64,000 nt of DNA from DATFVJ01 sp963727015 (GTDB taxonomy: Bacteria > Actinomycetota > Actinomycetes > Streptosporangiales > Streptosporangiaceae). A program made the position numbers and the translations under genes. Under the pieces are notes generated by a model, which made no database searches, was not told where the DNA came from, and was given only the letters and a program-made list of their open reading frames with translations. The DNA lies in assembly GCA_963727015.1 (NCBI GenBank), contig CAVSEV010000011.1, forward strand, positions 434,001-498,000, read 5' to 3'. This document shows, in pieces, positions 26,679 through 35,932 of this stretch; position 1 is the first letter of the stretch, and the number at the start of each line of letters is the position of its first letter.

Positions 26679-27035
26679 ATGTTCGAGGCCGGCGATATCC
26701 GCGAGTGGCGAGGCCACGACGTGGTCGACGATAGTGCTCACAAGATCGGTACGCTTGAATCGGTCTATGTGGACACTGCCACCGACCAGCCTTCGTTCGC
26801 GACCGTCACGGTCGGCTTGCCGACACGCCGCCGGCTCGTATTCGTACCCCTTGCCGGAGCGACGGTGGGTCCGGGATACCTCAAGATCACTTACGCCAAA
26901 CGCCAGGTGAAGGACGCACCGTCCATCGACACTGACGGTGTGCTACCGGCCGGGGACGAAGAGGCGATCTTCAAGCACTACGACCTGGCTTACGAACCTG
27001 GCGCTGGTGGCGAGCGCCGTCTCGCGCGTCGCTGA
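26679..27035 (+). CDS. PRC-barrel domain protein
   Basis: 118 residues. The N-terminal 80 residues match a PRC-barrel (DIREWRGHDVVDDSAHKIGT, LESVYVDTATDQPSFATVTV, LVFVPLAGATVGPGYLKITY), a small beta-barrel found in photosynthetic reaction centre H subunits, RimM and many stress-related actinobacterial proteins. The tail is charged. The likely SigB-type promoter upstream and the small membrane peptide downstream suggest a stress role, but the function is unknown. Confidence 0.82.
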   Translation: MFEAGDIREWRGHDVVDDSAHKIGTLESVYVDTATDQPSFATVTVGLPTRRRLVFVPLAGATVGPGYLKITYAKRQVKDAPSIDTDGVLPAGDEEAIFKHYDLAYEPGAGGERRLARR

Positions 27036-27061
27036 TGCGTGGCAGATCGGGGGGCCTATAG

Positions 27062-27229
27062 ATGGCGCTGTTCTTGCTGCTGATCATCGTGGCGATCGCG
27101 CTCGGGATAACCGGCGTGGTCGTTAAGGGCCTGTTCTACCTTCTCATCATCGGTGTGGTGGTCCTGCTTGCCGACATCATCCTCGTCGGGGTGCGGCTCC
27201 GCAGGAGCGGCAGGCGCCCGAGCCGGTGA
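27062..27229 (+). CDS. Small hydrophobic membrane protein
   Basis: A 55-residue peptide, too short for many gene finders: MALFLLLIIVAIALGITGVV, then KGLFYLLIIGVVVLLADIIL and a basic end (RLRRSGRRPSR). Two membrane helices with a short turn and a cationic cytoplasmic tail are clear. ATG 27062 is preceded by GGGGGG. It follows the PRC-barrel gene by 26 bases, so the two probably form one operon. Similar short membrane proteins are common in actinomycetes. The function is unknown. Confidence 0.7.
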   Translation: MALFLLLIIVAIALGITGVVVKGLFYLLIIGVVVLLADIILVGVRLRRSGRRPSR

Positions 27230-27310
27230 CGCCGCGGCGGGATGGCTCACCGCCCCAGACGTCGGGCGATCCGGCCGACCGGAAGGCAATGCTCATCTAC
27301 ACTTCTGTAG

Positions 27311-27631
27311 GTGATCTTCAAGCAGGTCGGCGAAGGGCGTCCTTACCCCGACCCCGCCCTGAGCATCCGCGAATGGAGCAAGATCCCGCCCAGGCAGGTC
27401 CGCCTCGATGAGCTCATCACCACAAAGGCCGTGCTTGACCTGCACCACCTTCTCGCCAGGGATTCGACCTTCTACGGGGATCTTTTCCCGCACGTCATCC
27501 AGTGGCACGGAGAGCTGTACCTGGAAGACGGCCTGCACCGAGCGCTGCGGGCCGCGTTGCACCAGCGCGCGGTGTTGCACGCCCGCGTGCTCCACCTTGA
27601 TTCTGCCGGGCCAGCGGGCGATTGGGGGTAG
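27311..27631 (+). CDS. Conserved actinobacterial ParB-like/VapB-annotated protein
   Basis: 106 residues with a conserved pattern: MIFKQVGEGRPYPD, then IREWSKIPPRQVRLDELITT, DSTFYGDLFPHVIQWHGELY and LEDGLHRALRAALHQRAVLH. Actinomycetes carry a strongly conserved family with this sequence, sometimes labelled VapB-like, and the LEDGLHRALRA block resembles ParB/sulfiredoxin-like folds. I know of no proven role. The GTG start is at 27311. Its 3' 137 bases overlap the convergent esterase gene. Confidence 0.7.
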   Translation: MIFKQVGEGRPYPDPALSIREWSKIPPRQVRLDELITTKAVLDLHHLLARDSTFYGDLFPHVIQWHGELYLEDGLHRALRAALHQRAVLHARVLHLDSAGPAGDWG

Positions 27632-28835
27632 ACGCGGGGCTTGCTACCGGTGCGACCGGCGCCGCGGCCCCGGTGGGCGGCACGCAGGCCTGGCAGCCCT
27701 GAGCCGCTGCGGCCACCGCGAGGCGCGGTGTCATCCACTCAAGCATCGGGATGATCATGCTTCGCCATGCGACCGCGTTGTGTGCGCCATTCGGGGTGAT
27801 GGTCAAGGGGGTCGCCGGGTCCTGGGCCCTGGCCAAGGCCACAAAGGCTATGGCGTTCAGCACGTCAACCCGCACCGCGCGGGCCGCGGCGACCCAGAAC
27901 TGCGGTATACGGCTGCCAGCGGGAAGGCCTCTGAGCAAGTCCATCGGGTTGTTCTGCCTGCGCAGAGCCGCATTGTGGCCGAACGGGTCCACTCCCCTGA
28001 TTCTGTGCTTGTATTCAACGCGGTTGAACATGGGCTGGAAATAGCCGCTCATCACGCCGGCGAAGCCAAATTGCTGCGGGTGCCGGAGCGCAAGATTGGC
28101 GGCGCAGAAGCCACCTTCCGAATAACCTGCGATGCCCCATGCCCGGCCGGGAGGCTGCACCCGGATCCGGGCTGCCACGTATCTGGGCACGTCAAGCGCG
28201 ACGAAGGTGTCATCTGCGGGTCCGCCGACCTGGTTGACGCACTGCAGCGAGATCCTCCTTCCGCCGTTGACGTCGGGCATAACGAGAACCGCTGGATCCG
28301 CGAGGTGCTCGGCTATCAGGCTCTCCATCGTGGTCTGGACGTCGAGCGCCGCAAGCCAGTCCTCGGGTTGACCTGGCTGGCCATGAATCAGCTCGACGGC
28401 AGGGAAGCGATAGCTCGCGTACTGCCTCTGGAAGTACTGGGGCGGCAGGTACATGAGTACGTCGCGGGTGAGGCGGCTGGTGATTCCAGTCATCTTCACC
28501 CCGATCACCGCACCGGTCTGGGCAGCCTGCTGCGAGTTGATCGAATTGCCCAGGAGGTGCTTGAACTGCTGCGCCGAGCCTGCGCCCGCCGCTGAGATCT
28601 GGGGGATGTTCTGCACACCGCGGCTGGTGAAGTCGGCGACGACGGAACTCCACGTCTCGTAGTAGCCGTAATACTTGTTCACCGCTGCCACCCCGAACAA
28701 CATGGCAGGAACGAACGCCAGGCAAGCGGCAAGCAGGCGGAAGACCGGTGGCTTGGCCAGGACGGCGCACACGACCAAACCGCCAAAGACAAGCATGAGC
28801 AAAAGAAACAGCCCTGTGCTCTGCGGTTCTAGCAC
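27495..28835 (-). CDS. Membrane-anchored esterase (antigen 85-like alpha/beta hydrolase)
   Basis: 446 residues. Two hydrophobic N-terminal segments (LFLLLMLVFGGLVVCAVLA, LLAACLAFVPAMLFGVAA) anchor the protein, with the hydrolase domain outside. The esterase-D/mycolyltransferase fold shows the nucleophile elbow GIAGYSEGGFCAANLAL and the late histidine in TPNGAHNAVAWRSMI, plus LIHGQPGQPEDWL near the oxyanion region. About 65 C-terminal residues are Pro/Ala/Arg-rich and disordered, and it is this tail whose DNA overlaps the convergent gene at 27311-27631. A cell-envelope acyltransferase or esterase role is inferred. Confidence 0.82.
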   Translation of the reverse strand: MLEPQSTGLFLLLMLVFGGLVVCAVLAKPPVFRLLAACLAFVPAMLFGVAAVNKYYGYYETWSSVVADFTSRGVQNIPQISAAGAGSAQQFKHLLGNSINSQQAAQTGAVIGVKMTGITSRLTRDVLMYLPPQYFQRQYASYRFPAVELIHGQPGQPEDWLAALDVQTTMESLIAEHLADPAVLVMPDVNGGRRISLQCVNQVGGPADDTFVALDVPRYVAARIRVQPPGRAWGIAGYSEGGFCAANLALRHPQQFGFAGVMSGYFQPMFNRVEYKHRIRGVDPFGHNAALRRQNNPMDLLRGLPAGSRIPQFWVAAARAVRVDVLNAIAFVALARAQDPATPLTITPNGAHNAVAWRSMIIPMLEWMTPRLAVAAAAQGCQACVPPTGAAAPVAPVASPASTPNRPLARQNQGGARGRATPRAGATRPAALGAGRLPGTALRATG

Positions 28836-29072
28836 GTCTGGTCTCTTCTAGGGGAGTCTCTTCTACGTGGGCTTCGTCCACAGGGGTTCACCGCGCGTCG
28901 CCCCTCGTTCACCGGACAGCGCCGGAGCCGACGCGTCACGTGCATAACGTCCTGGCCTCGTTCCAAGTGCCCGGCCCGCCGGTTTTCCGGCACTCCCTCC
29001 AGTCAGCGCTGCCCATGCCTCGACCCTGATCGCGCCCGGGCACCGGCCCACTTATGACCGGCGCGGCGCACA

Positions 29073-29132
29073 GTGGCGGTGGAGGTGGGATTTGAACCCA
29101 CGGAGGGGTTGCCTCCTCACACGCTTTCGAGG
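29073..29132. repeat. att site: 60-bp copy of tRNA-Ser(CGA) 3' part
   Basis: Bases 29073-29132 match 40141-40200 with a single mismatch (T for C at 29114). They cover the tRNA from the anticodon loop to the CCA end, but the 5' half is missing here. This is the classic footprint of a tRNA-targeting integrase and marks the left end of the integrated island. Confidence 0.92.
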
Positions 29133-29481
29133 ACTGCACAGCGCCATCCACCACCGGCCGCGAGTGTACCTGACCTGGGCTGAACGGCGCCCCCGCGCTC
29201 GCCGGTGAATCGCCCAGGACGGGGGTGAATGAGACCAAAACTGAGCCCAGAGGCTCGGTGCGGGGACCTGTGGGCTGGCCACCTGCCGGGCGGCATCCAT
29301 GCAGCGCGGAGACAATCTCCTGGGCGCTTAATCCCGAACAGGGTGCGCAGGGGTACGTAAGGTCTGTTCACGGGTGTATGCGCAGGTCAGCGACCGCCGG
29401 TCGGCCTGGTAGACCGCGTCTGAGCGCACCTGACGGGGGGCCTCCGCTCCCATCGCGCTCCCAGAATCGGGCACGGCGCCA

Positions 29482-29940
29482 ATGCGCCGAATGCTGGTCT
29501 CCCTGCTGGGGATCGGCGACACCACCATGCTTTCCAACCCTACTGGGCTCGCGGGGTGGCGCCCAGTGAGCGTCGAGGCGATCTCCTGGGCGCTGAATCT
29601 GGCCCCGGTCCCGGCCGATCGAGGCGGGCAGCTGTCCAGCGCGACCAAGTTCGTGCTCGTCGGCCTGGCCAACCACGCCGGTCCTGACGGCAGCGGCGCG
29701 TTCCTCTCGGCGCGAACGCTCATGCGCTACACAGGCTTGTCGGAGCGCACCGTGCGGGCATGGCCGGGCCGACTGGAGGCCGCGGGCCTGATCCCGGCCG
29801 TGTGACCCGGCGGTCGTGGCGGCAAGCATCAAGCGGGCTGACCGGCGGCCGAAGGGCTGGGACCTGGACTTGGCTCGGATCCGCGTGGACCTGGCCGAGG
29901 ACGAGGTGGCGGTAATGGAGCGCCCCCGGGCAGGTGAGTC
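29482..29940 (+). pseudogene. AICE-type helix-turn-helix replication protein, frameshifted (copy A)
   Basis: The first frame (29482-29805) gives SSATKFVLVGLANHAGPDGS, then FLSARTLMRYTGLSERTVRA and LEAAGLIPAV, the winged-helix region of helix-turn-helix proteins carried by actinomycete integrative elements. After a one-base slip near 29800 the second frame continues CDPAVVAASIKRADRRPKGW and DLDLARIRVDLAEDEVAV, the expected next part of the same protein. It is then cut off before the zwf relic. A related copy is at 37732. Upstream sequence (29333-29480) is shared with that copy. Confidence 0.72.
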
Positions 29941-30024
29941 AAAGGGTCCGCATCGCCCGCCGCGGAGCAGCACGGCCCCGGGCCGGGCGCAATCTGACCG
30001 GAAAGATAGTTCAGGAGGAAAGAC

Positions 30025-31128
30025 ATGTCTGACAAGGTTGACGCGCTGGTGATCTTCGGCGCCACCGGGGACCTGGCCAAGATAGAGACCTTCCCCGCGC
30101 TGGTGGGGCTGGTCAAGCGGGGCGTGCTGGATGTCCCGGTGGTCGGGGTGGCCAAGAGCGGCTGGAGCCTGGCCCAGTTCCGCGACTACGCCACCGCCTC
30201 GCTCAAGCTCAACGGCATGGACCCGGCCGACCCGGCCGCCGTGAAAATGCTGGACCTGCTGCGGTATGTCGACGGGGATCTGGGCGACGCACCACCTACA
30301 AGGCCATGTCCGATCAGATTGGCGCGGGCCAGAAGGTCCTGTACTACATGGAGGTGCCGGCCCAGCTTTTCGGCCGGATCGCCCAGGGGATCGGCACCGC
30401 CGACCGGGCGCGCGGCGCCCGGGTGATGGTGGAAAAGCCGTTCGGCACCGACCTGGCTTCCTCCCGTCAGCTCAATGACACCATGCACCGGTACTTCGGC
30501 GAGGAGGCGATCTTCCGGGTCGATGACTGACTGGCCTTCGACCCGGTGGAGCCCGTGCTGTTCGTCCGGTTCGCCAACTCGGTCATCGAGCCGCTGCTGA
30601 ACCGCAACTACGTCCACTCCATCCAGATCACCATGGCCGAGGCGTTCGACGTCGCCGACCGCGGCCGGTTCTACGACCGCACCGGCGCCATCCGCGACGT
30701 GCTGCAGAACCACATGCTGCAGGTGCTGGCCACCGTGCTGGCCGAACCCCCGACCGGCGGGGACCTGGCCGGCTGGCGGGACGCCAAGCAGACCGCGGTC
30801 AACGCGCTGAGCCCGCTGACACCCCGGAGAACACGGTCCGCGGCCAGTACGAGGGCTACCTGGACGTGGACGGGGTCGACCCGAAGTCGACGGTGGAGAC
30901 CTACGTCGCGTGCAAGCTGTCCGCCGATACCTGGCGCTGGGCCGGGGTGCCGATCGTGATCCGGGCCGGCAAGACCATGCCGGTCACCGCGACCGAGGTC
31001 ACCATCACGTTCAAGGACCCGCCGCACGACGTGTTCGGGATCGAGCCGGAGCATCCCGCGGACATGCTCACCTTCCGGATCTGGCCGGAGACCGCGGTCA
31101 GCATGACCCTGCAGGGCAAGAAGCCTGC
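30025..31128 (+). pseudogene. zwf: Glucose-6-phosphate dehydrogenase, multiply broken
   Basis: G6PD oxidises glucose-6-phosphate with NADP. Pieces align in order: VDALVIFGATGDLAKIETFP, VMVEKPFGTDLASSRQLND, VRFANSVIEPLLNRNYVHSI, MAEAFDVADRGRFYDRTGAI, VPIVIRAGKTMPVTATEV and DPPHDVFGIEP. Lesions are a one-base slip near 30291, a stop at 30528-30530 where the family has the catalytic DHWLG region (here VDD-stop-LAF, so the active histidine is also lost), another slip near 30824, and truncation at about 31128 by a transposase fragment. A good ribosome site (AGGAGGAAAG) still precedes ATG 30025. Confidence 0.88.
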
Positions 31129-31503
31129 CCCCGCCGGGTCAGCTCCCCCGCCAGGTGCCGCAGCGACTTGGTCGTCCACCGCAGCGGCGACTCCGGGCCA
31201 CCCCGCTCATCCGGCTCAACTAGCGCCAGCAGCGCCGTGACCAGCCCGCATCCAGCTCCTCGGCGCTCTTGCGGCCCCCGCCCTCCCGTCTCGCCCGGCC
31301 CCGCCGGGGAACGGATCCTGGCCCTCCTCCATCTCGAAGACGCCCTCGCGGACGGTGCTCTCGCTCACCCCCGCCACCTGGGCGACGGCCCGGACCCCGC
31401 CATGCCCCAGCAACCGGGCCTCGGCCGCCAGCAGCAACCGGCGCTGCCGCTCATTCAGATGCGGCAACAGCACCTCGAACTTCAACGCCAGCTGGTCACG
31501 CAC
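31128..31503 (-). mobile_element. ISAzo13-family transposase, N-terminal fragment
   Basis: The minus strand reads MRDQLALKFEVLLPHLNERQ, RRLLLAAEARLLGHGGVRAV and AQVAGVSESTVREGVFEME, the N-terminus of ISAzo13-type transposases. After a one-base slip near 31245 it goes on as TALLALVEPDERGGPESPLR and WTTKSLRHLAGELTRRG. It then stops at the zwf relic. The rest of the transposase and the right end are missing. Confidence 0.75.
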
Positions 31504-31571
31504 ATCGGACGAGATCGCCGTACCGCAACGTCAAACCCCAAACCGATAACCACCGTGTTATTTCTTTACAG

Positions 31572-32040
31572 CTACAACTACGCCCGCAAGCTGGCCACCA
31601 AGGTGCCCAGGTCCGCCCAGCCGTGGGTATCCACGCTGGTCCGCACCGTCTTCGAGCAGCCCGACGCCGCCTCCGTGCACGCCCAGGTCGTCACCGCCCT
31701 GCAGGCGAAACTGCCCGCAGCGGCCGCCCACCTCGATGACGCCCGCGACGACGTCCTGGCCTTCACCGCCTTCCCCCGCGAGGTCTGGCGCCAGGTCTGG
31801 AGCAACAATCCGCAAGAACGCCTGAGTAAGGAAATCCGGCGCCGGACCGACGTGGTGGGCATCTTCCCCGGCCGCGACGCCATCATCCGGCTGGTCGGCG
31901 TGCTGGCCGAGCAGAACGACGAATGGACCGAGTCCCGCCGGTACATGGGCGCCGAAATCCTCGCCGCCTGCCAGCGAACAATACAAAGGCCCGACATTAA
32001 TACCGAGACTGACGTGACAATTGAGGCCATTGGTGCTTAA
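31572..32040 (+). mobile_element. IS256-family transposase, C-terminal fragment
   Basis: About 155 residues of the mutator-type transposase end: YNYARKLATKVPRSAQPWVS, DVLAFTAFPREVWRQVWSNN, PQERLSKEIRRRTDVVGIFP, GRDAIIRLVGVLAEQNDEWT and ESRRYMGAEIL. The conserved NPQERLNKEIRRR block carrying the last catalytic Glu is present. The N-terminal two thirds, including the first catalytic Asp residues, are missing. It abuts the ISAzo13 fragment, so two IS insertions or deletions have met here. The next 460 bases (32041-32503) contain no recognisable gene. Confidence 0.85.
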
Positions 32041-32503
32041 ATAGAAACCGATCGCGAGGTGGTCATCTCATACACCACCTCTCTGGACGTGGCCTCGTTT
32101 ACCCTAGGGTCTCGACCGGCGACGCCCGAGGTCAGCTACTGCCTCGCCTAGCCGCGCGCGACCGCAACGCACCGGTGCTTACCGCTCAATCGGGCATGAA
32201 GCGGGGCACGCTTGCAGCTGCGGAGGAACGGTTGACCGCCTTAGGTGGGTGATGGGGCGATACGTCGCTCGGTCCACACCTGGACCATGGACGGGGCTTT
32301 GCTCTCGCTGGCGGAGGGCCGCCAGGTTGGTCCCAGAAGTCAGGACCTCTGGCCCTAAATACACACCTTGCCGTCAGGTGACTGTTGGAGTGAGCCTGTG
32401 GATCTCTTTTCTGTATGGTCGCCCTGCCCGGGTGGGCCGACGCCGAAAGGGGTTAAGCAAGAGCGGCTGAAGGGATCCGGCGAAGATTCCCGGCGATTCT
32501 GGC

Positions 32504-32941
32504 ATGGAGGCCACATTGACGTCGGCAACAACCAGACCAGCCAGGGGTGCGGGCGGGCACCATGTGGAACGCCATGGCTTGGTCGTGTTCGCGACTGTCC
32601 TGCTAGTAGTGCTCGGCTGCTTCAACCTGATCCACGGCCTCGCCGCGGTCGCCAACTCGCACGTATTCATCGCCAACGCGCACTATGTGTTCGGCGGCCT
32701 GCGCACCTGGGGCTGGATTACGTTCATCCTCGGCGTTCTGCAGCTCCTCGCGGCGCCCGGGGTGCTGGTGGGCAATCAGCTGGCACGCTGGTTCGCGGTG
32801 GCCGTGATCGGGCTCAACGCTATCGACCAGATGTTCTTCATCCCCGCCTTCCCGCTGTGGTCCCTGACGATCATCGCCGTGGATGTGGTCGCGCTGTATG
32901 GGCTATGCGCCTACGGCAGCCGCCAGGACCTGGCCGCCTAG
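32504..32941 (+). CDS. DUF7144-type small membrane protein
   Basis: 145 residues with four membrane helices (GLVVFATVLLVVLGCFNLIH, WGWITFILGVLQLLAAPGVL, WFAVAVIGLNAIDQMFFIP, LWSLTIIAVDVVALYGLCAY). The pattern FNLIHGLAAVAN...VFGGLRTWGW is the signature of an actinobacterial membrane family of unknown function. The reading frame is intact, unlike its neighbours in the island. Confidence 0.8.
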   Translation: MEATLTSATTRPARGAGGHHVERHGLVVFATVLLVVLGCFNLIHGLAAVANSHVFIANAHYVFGGLRTWGWITFILGVLQLLAAPGVLVGNQLARWFAVAVIGLNAIDQMFFIPAFPLWSLTIIAVDVVALYGLCAYGSRQDLAA

Positions 32942-33115
32942 CACCGCACCCAGTACGCGGAGCCGGCGCGCGCGCGACGGGCGGGCCTTCGCAAGGCAGA
33001 CCGGCGCCGTCGGCGAGGGCTTCGGCAGGGACGCCATCAGTGTGTGGGGCCGCATAGAGTCGGCTGAGCAGAACTCGCCCGCACCTCACCCGCCGCGGTC
33101 AGAAGACGAAGATTC

Positions 33116-34503
33116 ATGACGGAGTCCAGCTCACCGAGACCATCGCCCTCGCCTGCTGCGCTGCATGATCTGTCGGCGACGAGCGGCGAACGACGAGCCT
33201 CTGGGAAGGTCGCCCGCAAACGGGCTCAACGGGGCACGTTGGGGTCGTGGGAGGAGGAGGACTGCGGGCACGATCCGCTGAAGACGATCCTGGCTCAGAA
33301 CCAGATCCGGGTCCCGGAGCTCGTTCCCATCCGGCATCAGCGCATGGCGGCCTCCCCTTGGAACTACTACCGGGGTGCCGCAGCGGTTATGGCTGGCGAC
33401 CTCGCCTCCCAGCCCCACAGCGGGCTGGTGGTGCAGCTCTGCGGTGACGCCCACATACTGAACTTCGGTCTGTGGGCCACACCGGAGCGGAACTTGTCGT
33501 TCGACCTACGCGACTTCGACGAAACTCTCCCCGGCCCATTTGAGTGGGATATCAAGCGCTTTGCCGCCAGTCTCGTGGTAGCAGCGCGGGAGAACCGGAT
33601 CAAGCCGGCGAGGGCCGCTGCTGCGGTAACCGCCGGTGTCGAGGCCTACCGCAAGCGCATGCGCCGGTACACGATCATGCCTGAGCTCGACATCTGGTAC
33701 GGCGGCATGCATGTCGACAGCTTGATCAACTACTTCGAGCCCGCCGACCGCGGGCGGGTTCCGATCCACATCGAGAAGAAGCGGAAGCGCCGCACGAGCC
33801 GTGGAGCGTTCGCCAAACTCACGACGATGGCGAACGGACGCCCCCGGATAACCGAGGAGCCTCCGGTCCGCGTCACGATCAGTGACTACGAACAGGTCGA
33901 CCTTGTCACCTCCTCGCCGAGTACCGGCTGACCCTGCAAGAGGATCGGCGGAGCCTGTTCGACCGGTTCACCGAGGTCGACGTGGTCCGCCAGGTCGTGG
34001 GGGTGGGCAGCGTGGGGATGGCTGTCTACCTGGTGCTCCTAGCGGGCCGCACCGGCGCCGACCCGTTGTTCCTGCAGGTCAAGCAGGCCGGGCCGTCAGT
34101 GTACGAGGCCCACACCCAGCCCAGCCGCCACGACAACCACGGCGCGCGGGTAACCAACGGCAAAAGGCTGGTCCAGAGCGCCACCGACATCTTCGTCGGC
34201 TGGGGCTCGCTCCACGGGAGCGACTACTACGTGCGGCAGTTCCGCGACATGAAGATCATCCCGACCACCGAACTGATCGCCCCTCGCCTTGCCGAGTTCG
34301 CTACCGCATGCGGCGAGACACTCGCCCGGGCCCACGCCCGCACCGGCGACCCGGTGGCCATCGATGGCTAAATCGGGAATGGCCCCAAATTCGCCGCTGC
34401 GATCGGTCGGTTCGCCCGCCTGTACGCCGATCAGAACGAACGAGACCACGCCCCGCTCGTCAGCGCCATCGCCGCTGGCGCCATCGAGAGTCTGCCCGGC
34501 TGA
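33116..34503 (+). pseudogene. DUF2252 family protein, frameshift plus stop
   Basis: The family is a kinase-like fold of unknown substrate. Segment 1 (33116 to about 33906) has RMAASPWNYYRGAAAVMAGD, VVQLCGDAHILNFGLWATPE, FDLRDFDETLPGPFEWDIKR. A one-base slip near 33906 moves the frame to LLAEYRLTLQEDRRSLFDRF, VVGVGSVGMAVYLVLL and GWGSLHGSDYYVRQFRDMK. A TAA at 34369-34371 then interrupts the same frame just before FAAAIGRFARLYADQNERDH, and the natural stop is at 34501. All family blocks are still readable, so inactivation is recent. Confidence 0.88.
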
Positions 34504-34578
34504 AGCTAGTGTTGTGACGCGCGTGTCTCTCTTTAGTTCTCATTCGGGGTACGAGACAATGCCCCAGGCTGAAATCGC

Positions 34579-34770
34579 GTGCGGGTTTTGACAGTGCCTG
34601 ACAATGACCGGGCCGAGATGGAGCGGCGGGCCCGGGACCGCGCAGCCCCGGGCCGAGCGGGCCAGGATCGTGCAGCTGGCCGCGGACGGGCTGACCGGCC
34701 CGCAGATCGCCGAGCGGCTCGGCTGCACCGAGCCGACCGTGATCAAATGGCGGCGCCCGTTTCGCTCACC
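34579..34770 (+). mobile_element. IS630-family transposase N-terminal relic
   Basis: The start GTG at 34579 reads VRVLTVPDNDRAEMERRARD. After a slip it continues in the next frame as RAERARIVQLAADGLTGPQI and AERLGCTEPTVIKWRR, the helix-turn-helix of IS630-type transposases. The DDE domain is absent. Confidence 0.6.
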
Positions 34771-34865
34771 CGCACCACGCACCGCCTCACGGTCGTGCAC
34801 GACGGTGACCTGCCCGCCTCGCTGCACCGTCTCGCGCGCTGACGAGGCTGCTCCATCCGTAATAT

Positions 34866-35546
34866 CTACGGATAGAGCGCGCGACCAGCGATGTAAGTGA
34901 TCATCATCGCCAGAGCACCGATACTTGCCGTGCGTATTATCGGACGCGCGGGGTGGACGTCCGACATCCGCGCCGAGATCCAACCCGTCAACGCCAGTGC
35001 CAGCAGCACGATCACGAAGGTCACAGGCGCTCTCGACGGCCCGGGTATCAGCACCATGGTCAGCCAGGGAAGCATGGCGCCCGCCGCGAACGCCGCTCCG
35101 ACCGCTAGCGCATCGCGAAGCGGAGAAGTCCGAGAGGCGGGCGTGATGCCATACTCTGCCTCGGCATGCGCCGCCAGCGCATCGTGAGCAGTCAGTTCGA
35201 TTGCGACCTGTCTGGCGAGGCCAGGGGAAAGACCACGGGACACGTACAGTTGGGTGAGCTCATCGAGTTCCGCATCGGGTGCGGTCTCGAGCTGGACTCG
35301 TTCCTTGGCCAGCTGGGCCGCCTGCTGGTCGCGCTCGGCACGTAGTTTGGAGTACTCGACGGCGCCCATGGCGAGTGTTCCGGCCACGAGCCCGGGCGCG
35401 AACCCGGCGAATATGAGCACGCCCGAGCCGACGCCCGCGCCGGCGAATCCCTCGCAGATCCCGGCCGAGGTCAGAATTCCGTCGCTGGATTCGGGTACAT
35501 GCGGACGCGCCCAGTCGGTGATGCTTCTCGCGGCGCCCTTGACCAT
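34866..35546 (-). CDS. VIT1/CCC1-type membrane transporter
   Basis: 226 residues. The N-terminal SSDGILTSAGICEGFAGAG and VLIFAGFAPGLVAGTLAMGA match the first helices of the VIT1/CCC1 iron/manganese transporter family. A charged cytoplasmic helical domain follows (EYSKLRAERDQQAAQLAKER...), and three more helices close the protein (AVGAAFAAGAMLPWLTMVLI, VTFVIVLLALALTGWISARM, TASIGALAMMITYIAGRALY). The frame is complete. It lies inside the island as apparent cargo. Metal specificity cannot be read from sequence. Confidence 0.85.
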   Translation of the reverse strand: MVKGAARSITDWARPHVPESSDGILTSAGICEGFAGAGVGSGVLIFAGFAPGLVAGTLAMGAVEYSKLRAERDQQAAQLAKERVQLETAPDAELDELTQLYVSRGLSPGLARQVAIELTAHDALAAHAEAEYGITPASRTSPLRDALAVGAAFAAGAMLPWLTMVLIPGPSRAPVTFVIVLLALALTGWISARMSDVHPARPIIRTASIGALAMMITYIAGRALYP

Positions 35547-35600
35547 CTGCTCGCCCTTGAACTTGTCGTCAATTCGTCCGACTGACCCGGGCTGCCCTGG

Positions 35601-35932
35601 TCATCGCAGTTCACCCGGTATTTTACGTAGATTCACCTCATATTTTAGGCAGGCGAAGCCTGGAGGATGTCCCGGCGTTCTGCACAGGTTCGCCGCGCGC
35701 TCGAGGGTCTGGCTTTCGGCCTGGCCCACGCCGTCAGGCCCGGTGAAGTAGCAGATGCCCTTGTCGGTGAAGGCGAACATGGTGGCCCGGACGCCGTTCT
35801 TGTAGGCGGAGGTGCCGAGCACCATGTTGTTTTCGGTCTGGCCCATCACCTTCAGGCACATCCGCAGCACGGCGCTGGCGGAGATGGCGGTGGGCAGGGA
35901 CTTGGCGTCGGGGCGCTGGGTGGCCAGGACAT
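35601..35932 (-). pseudogene. FtsK/TraB-type DNA translocase, C-terminal relic
   Basis: The minus strand reads ATQRPDAKSLPTAISASAVL, RMCLKVMGQTENNMVLGTSA, YKNGVRATMFAFTDKGICYF and TGPDGVGQAESQTL, the C-terminal end of the RecA-like motor of the FtsK-type transfer proteins of AICEs. Everything upstream, including the Walker motifs, is missing because at about 35932 the sequence switches to a DUF3631 fragment on the opposite strand. Confidence 0.78.
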
